Positions 1-6,056 of a stretch of 6,056 nucleotides of DNA are shown piece by piece. Position numbers and translations under genes: made by a program. Source of the stretch: Bacillota bacterium (GTDB lineage: Bacteria; Bacillota; Clostridia; Peptostreptococcales; Anaerovoracaceae); NCBI GenBank assembly GCA_017431395.1, contig JAFRLD010000254.1:1-6056 (forward strand). The letters run 5' to 3'. The notes beneath the pieces were generated by a model, which saw only the letters and a list, made by a program, of their open reading frames with translations, had not been told where the DNA came from and did not search any database. Within the stretch, counting starts at the first letter, position 1. Every line of letters begins with the position of its first letter.

Positions 1-141
1 CAGATGCTGGGCGACCTCTGTAACGATCCGCCTGCCGTCCAGATTGATCTCGACTGCGTTCAACAGTTCCGGCATCTCATCTTCCTTGAACTTGATATCG
101 ATGACAGGACCGATGATTTGATGTATTCTTCCCTTGTTCAT
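1..141 (-). CDS. atpD: ATP synthase F1 subunit beta, N-terminal 47 codons (partial)
   Basis: This is the start of the catalytic beta subunit of the F1 head, which makes ATP from ADP and phosphate. The visible protein begins MNKGRIHQIIGPVIDIKF, the typical opening of the beta-barrel crown domain (pattern G-x-I-x-x-I-I-G-P-V-x-D). The nucleotide-binding domain, Walker motifs and C-terminal helical domain lie beyond the window edge, so catalytic residues cannot be checked. The ATG is preceded by GGAGGA at 146-151 and sits 11 bases after the atpG stop codon, so it is probably translated as part of the same message. Identity rests on the N-terminal sequence plus its canonical place after atpG. An alpha subunit is ruled out because atpA is already present upstream. 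Confidence 0.96.
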   Translation of the reverse strand, partial: MNKGRIHQIIGPVIDIKFKEDEMPELLNAVEINLDGRRIVTEVAQHL

Positions 142-152
142 AGTATCCTCCG

Positions 153-1019
153 TTAATTCTGGGCTTCGGACCCGGCTACGATCTCAATGATCTCATCGGT
201 GATCGCAGACTGACGTGCTCTGTTGTACGTCAGGTTCAGATCATCGAGCATTTCTCTGGCATTGTCGGTCGCGTTTTCCATCGCCATCCGGCGTGCCGCG
301 TGTTCGCAGGTCGCTGATTCGACGACCGCTGAATAGATCATCGTCTCAACGTACTTCGGAACGAGATAGTTGAAGACCTCTTCGACCGATGGTTCATACT
401 CGACCGAAGCATAGGACTTCTCATAGTCCGGATCACTCTCGACCTCGAACGGAAGCAGTGTCACATTCGTAACTCTCTGCTCCAGGCTGCTGATAAATGC
501 CGTATAAATCAGAACGACCTCGTCGATCTCCTTGTTGTTGTACATCTCCAGGATCGGCGCGCTCAGTTCCCTGCTTTCGAGGAAGGAAATGCTTTCGGGA
601 GGTGACAGGTATGAACTGTGGACTTCATAGCCGCGTTTCTCAAAGTATTCTTTGCCCTTGCTTCCGACGGCTACGATCACCGGCTTCTCCCAATCCGAGT
701 CGATCTCCCGCTGGGCTTCCTTCAGAATGTTACTGTTGAAGCCGCCGCAGAGACCTCTGCTGCTGGTGCAGATAATGTAACAGGTCGTCTTGATCTCCCT
801 GTTACCCGCCAGGTATTCCTGCGGGATATCCTGGCTGCTGTTGAACATTTCCCTGATCGTATTTGTAATGTAGTGTGAGTTCGCGTTCGTCTTCTCGTAG
901 ATGGCCTTTGCCTTTCTAAGCTTGCCTGCCGAGACCAGTTTCATCGCGCTGGTGATGTGCTCCGTGCTGGTAACACTTCGGATCCGTCGCTTGATGTCCT
1001 GTATGCTCTCGCTTGCCAT
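153..1019 (-). CDS. atpG: ATP synthase F1 subunit gamma (central stalk)
   Basis: Gamma is the rotating shaft that links the c ring to the alpha3beta3 head and drives the binding changes in beta. The 288-residue product has the family's usual length. The N-terminal helix carries IKRRIRSVTSTEHITSAMKL (residues 9-28) followed by GKLRKAK, the first strand of the coiled coil. GLCGGFN lies at 89-95 in the Rossmann-like middle domain. The C-terminal helix holds EHAARRMAMENATDNA (239-254) and the gamma signature ITDEIIEIVAGSEA (273-286), with Ser where Ala is usual after the Gly. The start is the ATG at 1017-1019, spaced seven bases from GGAGG. An in-frame GTG at 1023-1025 is only one base from that site and is rejected. 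It follows atpA after 78 bases and precedes atpD by 11. No defects are visible. Confidence 0.98.
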   Translation of the reverse strand: MASESIQDIKRRIRSVTSTEHITSAMKLVSAGKLRKAKAIYEKTNANSHYITNTIREMFNSSQDIPQEYLAGNREIKTTCYIICTSSRGLCGGFNSNILKEAQREIDSDWEKPVIVAVGSKGKEYFEKRGYEVHSSYLSPPESISFLESRELSAPILEMYNNKEIDEVVLIYTAFISSLEQRVTNVTLLPFEVESDPDYEKSYASVEYEPSVEEVFNYLVPKYVETMIYSAVVESATCEHAARRMAMENATDNAREMLDDLNLTYNRARQSAITDEIIEIVAGSEAQN

Positions 1020-1025
1020 GCTCAC

Positions 1026-1034
1026 ACCTCCTTT
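1026..1034 (-). promoter_or_regulatory. Ribosome binding site of atpG, decides the start
   Basis: On the minus strand this reads AAAGGAGGT, a near-perfect Shine-Dalgarno sequence. It places the start at ATG 1017-1019 (seven bases after GGAGG) and not at the in-frame GTG 1023-1025, which almost touches it. Choosing the ATG gives the usual gamma N-terminus, MASESIQDIKRRI. Confidence 0.9.
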
Positions 1035-1059
1035 ATCTTAATTTCATGCAAAGACTGGT

Positions 1060-1078
1060 CCGCCTCAGCGGTTCCCGC
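1060..1078 (-). other. Two competing small hairpins between atpA and atpG
   Basis: In the minus-strand transcript, a central CCGC (1068-1071) can pair either with the preceding GCGG (1075-1078, three-base loop) or with the following GCGG (1060-1063, four-base loop). Both stems are only four base pairs. They lie in the 78-base gap ahead of the atpG binding site. Neither is followed by a T run, so termination is unlikely; an effect on mRNA stability or on the relative level of gamma is possible. Confidence 0.35.
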
Positions 1079-1097
1079 CTTCGTCAGTGCCTGCTCT

Positions 1098-3215
<2,118 letters not shown>

Positions 3216-3231
<16 letters not shown>

Positions 3232-3731
3232 CCTCCGCTCCTTGCCTGATTGATGACATCGTCAATGATCTGCTCCTGACCGATGTCTTCAATTTCTCTT
3301 CCGACTATTTTCTCTGCGGCCATCAGTGCCAGAGTACCGATTTCCTGACGCATCTCCTCCATAGCCTTAGCCTTTTCGAGTTCGATGGTCTTCTCGGCCT
3401 TAGTGATGATCTCACTGGCCTGCGCTCTGGCCTCCGCAAGAATTTCCTGCGCCTGCGCATCAGCCTGCTGCTTCGCATCACGGATGATCTCTCTGCCCTC
3501 TTCTTCAACGCCCGCGATCCGTGCGCTATAATTACGCATCTTTTCATCCGCACGCCTGTTCATCGCTTCTGCACTGTCAAAAGCGTCCTGAATCGCATCC
3601 TGCCGATCCGTCATGAATTTGCGGATCTTTTCCCAGAAATATTTCTTCAGGATAATGTAGAGAATGAGAAGGTTGATTACAATCATCAAAGATGTCCAGT
3701 TGAATTCAATTAAGCCCTGGGTCATCTCCAT
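3216..3731 (-). CDS. atpF: ATP synthase Fo subunit b (peripheral stalk)
   Basis: Subunit b is a dimeric stator rod that anchors subunit a in the membrane and reaches up to delta and alpha. The 171-residue product has one N-terminal membrane helix (about residues 13-28, LMIVINLLILYIILKK) after a short polar end. A long, highly charged, Ala- and Glu-rich helix follows (about 35-150), as expected for the coiled-coil dimerisation domain, then a C-terminal part ending in GGWQQN that should contact delta. Length is close to the usual 155-175. The ATG at 3729-3731 has AAGGAGG seven bases upstream. A further ATG at 3734-3736 is in another frame. It lies 52 bases after atpE and overlaps atpH by 16 bases. 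Only one b-type gene is seen, so the stalk is probably a homodimer. Confidence 0.97.
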
Positions 3732-3783
3732 AGCATTTCCTCCTTCTTCTTACCTGATTATATCTGCTCTGATTTCTGTCATG

Positions 3784-4059
<276 letters not shown>

Positions 4060-4111
4060 TTAATACCTAATGGTTTGCCCTCTGCCTCGGATCCCCGACG
4101 TCCGGAAAAGA

Positions 4112-4813
4112 TTATTCTTCGTCGGTCGTGGTTCCGTTGTAGATGTAGACCATCGTTAACATGGTGAAAATGTATGCCTGCAGAATCGGCTCGAACATAT
4201 CGAACCAGAAGTTCAGCGGCAGTGGGAATGCGATCTGGAAGAACGGGATAAAGGATCCCAGCGCGTGAGACGCGGTTGCCAGACCACTGTAGACCAGCGT
4301 CATTACGATGACGCCTGCGAATATATTACCGAAGATTCGGCATGCCAGCGTGATCGGGAACATGCACTCACTCATAAGGTTGAGGGGCCACATCCAAAGA
4401 TATGGAGAAGCCATGTGTTTGTTATACCCGATAAAGCCTCTGGCCCGGATAGAATTATAGTGGATCATGATAAAGGACACCAACGCCAGCGGAGCCGTAC
4501 AGTTCAGGTCCGCGGTGATAGGTCTCAGATCCAGAAGGCCCAGCATGCTGCCGAAGCCCAGGAATACGATCAGGGTCCCCATGTAAGGGGTGAATTTCTC
4601 TGAAATATCACCCATGGCATCCTTGACCATATTGTAGATAAAGCCTACGAGAAGTTCCCCTACCAGCTGAGCCCCTTTCGGGATCCGCTGCATGTTCCTC
4701 GTGGCGCAAAAGGCGAAGATCAGTATCACGATACTGATGCACCACCCGAACACCACCGTTTCGGTGACGTTCTCTCCCATGACTTTGAATATTATTCGAG
4801 GTCCTACTTCCAT
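4112..4813 (-). CDS. atpB: ATP synthase Fo subunit a (ion channel stator)
   Basis: Subunit a forms the two half-channels that lead ions to and from the c ring. The 233-residue product is hydrophobic with five to six membrane segments (roughly 20-38, 75-95, 106-120, 140-175, 185-225). The essential arginine is R159 in LACRIFGNIFAG (equivalent to E. coli R210), with N163 and A166 after it. The last helix carries LQAYIFTMLTMVYIY with Q212 (E. coli Q252). E. coli E219 and H245 correspond by position to V168 and D205 here, and E208 lies close by, so the polar half-channel residues are rearranged. It is shorter than the E. coli protein (271) but normal for clostridia. The stop of atpI (TAG) forms part of its TAGGAGG binding site, seven bases before the ATG. 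The protein ends in acidic DEE. Confidence 0.97.
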   Translation of the reverse strand: MEVGPRIIFKVMGENVTETVVFGWCISIVILIFAFCATRNMQRIPKGAQLVGELLVGFIYNMVKDAMGDISEKFTPYMGTLIVFLGFGSMLGLLDLRPITADLNCTAPLALVSFIMIHYNSIRARGFIGYNKHMASPYLWMWPLNLMSECMFPITLACRIFGNIFAGVIVMTLVYSGLATASHALGSFIPFFQIAFPLPLNFWFDMFEPILQAYIFTMLTMVYIYNGTTTDEE

Positions 4814-4827
4814 GTATTTACCTCCTA
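4814..4827 (-). promoter_or_regulatory. atpI stop codon fused to the atpB ribosome binding site
   Basis: On the minus strand, the TAG stop of atpI (4825-4827) is the first part of TAGGAGG (4821-4827), followed by TAAATAC and the atpB ATG. A ribosome ending on atpI covers the site used to start atpB, which suggests coupled translation. Confidence 0.75.
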
Positions 4828-5274
4828 CCAGTCATCATCCTCGTCGTCATACACGCTCAGGTCGTTCCATTCTTTGGTGCCTGTCCAGTCTTTGAGAGGA
4901 TTGTCCTTTTTCAAAATGAACCTGTACACGATCCCGTAAAGAACCAGGATCCCGAAGTGTAACGTCAGGATTCCCGCCAGACAGCCGAAGCCGCAGGCCA
5001 CCTTCCATCTGATACAGAAGAAGAAAACTGCCCCATAAAGCAGCATCCTGACGAAATATCCACCAACCATCGGTCCGCTTCCGTGTTTCGCTCCTGTCAT
5101 GCCCCCGACCTTAGCCAGGATCTCAAAGCACAGGATCGTCACAGCCGTTCCGGCACACACACCCAGCCCGAACGGCAGGCTTGGCCCGATCACAGGAAGG
5201 GAGATCAGTTCTGCAGCTGCCGCCATACAAATCGTCGTTATGATGATCTCTTTCCTGAATTGTTTAAGGTCCAT
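4825..5274 (-). CDS. atpI: ATP synthase protein I (AtpI), c-ring assembly factor
   Basis: AtpI is a small membrane protein encoded first in many atp operons. In related bacteria it helps assemble the c ring and is not part of the finished enzyme. The 149-residue product has four predicted membrane helices (about 10-28, 35-55, 72-88 and 95-120), a glycine-rich loop (56-72, GGMTGAKHGSG) and the conserved-looking Arg in GGYFVRMLLYGAVFFF (71-86). It has six cysteines, and an unusual C-terminal tail of about 28 residues ends in DDEDDDW. The start is set at ATG 5272-5274, with AGGA six bases upstream. A longer reading from ATG 5311-5313 adds 13 residues, but it has no binding site, starts about ten bases from the predicted transcript start, and would run through a hairpin. 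Family assignment rests on topology and position, since AtpI sequences diverge strongly. Confidence 0.88.
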   Translation of the reverse strand: MDLKQFRKEIIITTICMAAAAELISLPVIGPSLPFGLGVCAGTAVTILCFEILAKVGGMTGAKHGSGPMVGGYFVRMLLYGAVFFFCIRWKVACGFGCLAGILTLHFGILVLYGIVYRFILKKDNPLKDWTGTKEWNDLSVYDDEDDDW

Positions 5275-5280
5275 TTTGAT

Positions 5281-5284
5281 TCCT
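5281..5284 (-). promoter_or_regulatory. Ribosome binding site of atpI, decides the start
   Basis: AGGA on the minus strand lies six bases before ATG 5272-5274. It is weaker than the sites of the other atp genes but is the only one available for this frame. The upstream in-frame ATG at 5311-5313 is preceded by an AT-rich stretch without any purine-rich site. Confidence 0.6.
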
Positions 5285-5291
5285 GCAGACA

Positions 5292-5308
5292 GCCGGTATA
5301 CTACCGGC
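5292..5308 (-). other. Hairpin in the atpI leader
   Basis: A perfect inverted repeat, GCCGGTA-gta-TACCGGC on the minus strand, has a seven-base-pair stem and a three-base loop. It lies between the predicted transcript start (near 5323) and the atpI ATG, eight bases upstream of the AGGA site. It is not followed by a T run, so it is not an intrinsic terminator. It could protect the 5' end of the message or affect ribosome access. Confidence 0.6.
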
Positions 5309-5329
5309 CGCATAACTATGTTGATAATT

Positions 5330-5358
5330 ATTATACACCATTTTGCTGAATAATCAAA
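5330..5358 (-). promoter_or_regulatory. Predicted sigma-70/sigma-A type promoter of the atp operon
   Basis: On the minus strand, TATAAT (5330-5335) is a perfect -10 box. TTGATT at 5352-5357 matches four of six consensus -35 bases with a 16-base spacer; a shifted TTTGAT at 5353-5358 gives a 17-base spacer. Transcription would start near 5321-5325, about 50 bases before the chosen atpI start. The region is AT-rich and is the only convincing promoter in the window, so it probably drives the whole operon. Confidence 0.75.
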
Positions 5359-5367
5359 CGCTTTTGA
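5354..5367. promoter_or_regulatory. Inverted repeat over the -35 region, possible operator
   Basis: The sequence TCAAACGCTTTTGA has matching five-base arms (TCAAA and TTTGA) around four central bases and overlaps the -35 hexamer. The minus-strand core AAGCGTT resembles the core of catabolite-control (CcpA cre) sites, but the outer TG...CA bases do not match. Regulator binding here is a guess; chance occurrence is possible in such AT-rich DNA. Confidence 0.3.
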
Positions 5368-5422
5368 CCTGTTTATAGTATAAGATACAGAGGCTAGCCC
5401 GATAATTTGTTGTCCGCCGATA

Positions 5423-6056
5423 CTAGTTTGCGATTCCTTCGATTACCGTGTTCAGCCATTTCCCGCTCAGGTACCGCCGCAGCAGAATGACCCCTTTGAC
5501 GACGCCTTCGCTCTTGACCGCAAGGACCGCAAGGTATACCGGCCATCCAAGCCATAGAGAAGTAATGAAGGCCAGCGGCACGCCGATCAGCCAGACCGCG
5601 CCAACTTCTGTGAACATGGCGAACCGGGTGTCCCCGCCGCTGCGCAGCGTCCCCGACACCATGGTCCCGTTAAAGACTTCCATGAATAATGTTGACGCGT
5701 AAACGACCAGGATCCTCCAGGCATCCATCGCCCCCTCCTCTGTGAAATCGAACAGGCTCAGGATGGGTTTGCCGAAGCAGAGCGTCAGGGCCCCGAGGAT
5801 CAGGCCGACGGTCACCGCCAGCTTCGTCAGGATCTTCGACATGGCGAACGCCTCGGCTTTTTTCCCTTCGCCCAGCTTTTGCCCGACCAGGATCAGGATG
5901 GCATCCCCGATGCTAAAGGCGATCATGGAGAACAGATTATTGATCGTGTTGCAGGCCTGTACCGCCGCCCCCGCCGAGATGCTGATCCGGGCAAACGCCG
6001 CGATATACAGCGCTGTCCCAAGGCCCCACATGGTCTCATTGATGGTCGTGGGCAGG
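5423..6056 (-). CDS. MATE family multidrug efflux transporter, C-terminal part (partial)
   Basis: MATE proteins are 12-helix membrane antiporters that expel cationic drugs and metabolites using H+ or Na+ gradients. The reading frame is open to the window edge, so the visible 210 residues are the C-terminal part (about helices 7-12) and the true start lies outside. The first visible residues (LPTTINETMWGLGTALYIAA) resemble the opening of the second lobe. Later come SGTLRSGGDTRFAMFTEVGAVW, here noted by its core GDTRF (residues 141-145), typical of helix 10, and RRYLSGKWLNTV near the end, a common MATE finish. A Met at 6029-6031 is internal and not a start. The substrate cannot be told. It reads toward atpI with no terminator seen and 148 bases to the atpI ATG. 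It has no known link to ATP synthase. Confidence 0.88.
   Translation of the reverse strand, partial: LPTTINETMWGLGTALYIAAFARISISAGAAVQACNTINNLFSMIAFSIGDAILILVGQKLGEGKKAEAFAMSKILTKLAVTVGLILGALTLCFGKPILSLFDFTEEGAMDAWRILVVYASTLFMEVFNGTMVSGTLRSGGDTRFAMFTEVGAVWLIGVPLAFITSLWLGWPVYLAVLAVKSEGVVKGVILLRRYLSGKWLNTVIEGIAN

Noticed and set aside
1020..1025. GTG start for atpG, giving two extra residues
   Set aside because: It is one base from the Shine-Dalgarno sequence; the ATG at 1017-1019 has ideal spacing and gives the usual N-terminus.
3757..3762. TATAAT on the minus strand ahead of atpF, possible internal promoter
   Set aside because: No -35-like sequence at 16-18 bases upstream and no extended -10 TG; a perfect hexamer alone is weak evidence.
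3750..3782. Ten-codon open frame between atpE and atpF (MTEIRADIIR)
   Set aside because: No Shine-Dalgarno sequence upstream, and its length is expected by chance in a 52-base gap.
4087..4098. Small stem between atpB and atpE
   Set aside because: Only four base pairs and no T run; too weak to call a terminator or processing site.
5275..5313. Longer atpI starting at ATG 5311-5313
   Set aside because: No binding site, almost no leader from the predicted transcript start, and the extra 13 codons span a hairpin. The ATG at 5272-5274 fits better.
5392..5399. Palindrome GGCTAGCC downstream of the MATE gene
   Set aside because: Eight bases, no second copy nearby, no T run, and well upstream of the promoter; likely chance.
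6029..6031. Met codon as start of a 202-residue MATE protein
   Set aside because: The frame continues upstream to the window edge with typical MATE residues, so this Met is internal and the gene is cut by the window.

Overview
The window is the proximal part of an F-type ATP synthase operon, all on the minus strand, with the end of an unrelated membrane transporter gene upstream. Read in the direction of transcription (high to low coordinates), the order is: 3' part of a MATE-family efflux pump gene, an AT-rich intergenic region with a good promoter, then atpI-atpB-atpE-atpF-atpH-atpA-atpG and the first 47 codons of atpD. The rest of atpD, and the atpC expected after it, lie outside the window.

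The gene order, strong AGGAGG-type ribosome binding sites, moderate GC content and protein details suggest a Gram-positive anaerobe of the Bacillota, class Clostridia, perhaps Lachnospiraceae or a nearby family. Those details include a short subunit a ending in acidic residues, a one-helix subunit b and cysteine-rich membrane subunits. The placement is by recognition, not by a search.

Region by region: 5423-6056 is the C-terminal lobe of a MATE transporter, cut by the window edge. 5275-5422 holds the predicted operon promoter (TATAAT at 5330-5335), an inverted repeat over its -35 region and a hairpin in the leader. 4825-5274 is atpI, encoding an assembly factor of the rotor ring. 4112-4813, 3784-4044 and 3216-3731 encode the Fo subunits a, c and b. 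2677-3231, 1098-2675, 153-1019 and 1-141 encode the F1 subunits delta, alpha, gamma and beta (partial).

Together the products build the membrane rotary enzyme. Ions pass between subunit a and the c ring, the ring turns gamma inside the alpha3beta3 head, and b plus delta hold the head still. Genes are closely packed: atpF and atpH overlap, and several ribosome binding sites lie inside the preceding gene or its stop codon. Larger gaps (52-78 bases) precede atpF, atpE and atpG. The c subunit keeps the ion-binding glutamate but lacks key side chains of the Na+ site, so H+ coupling is the better prediction.

I see no undescribed system here: this is a complete, intact housekeeping locus. The points most worth a second look are the c-subunit ion site, the altered polar residues in subunit a, and the promoter and leader structures ahead of atpI.
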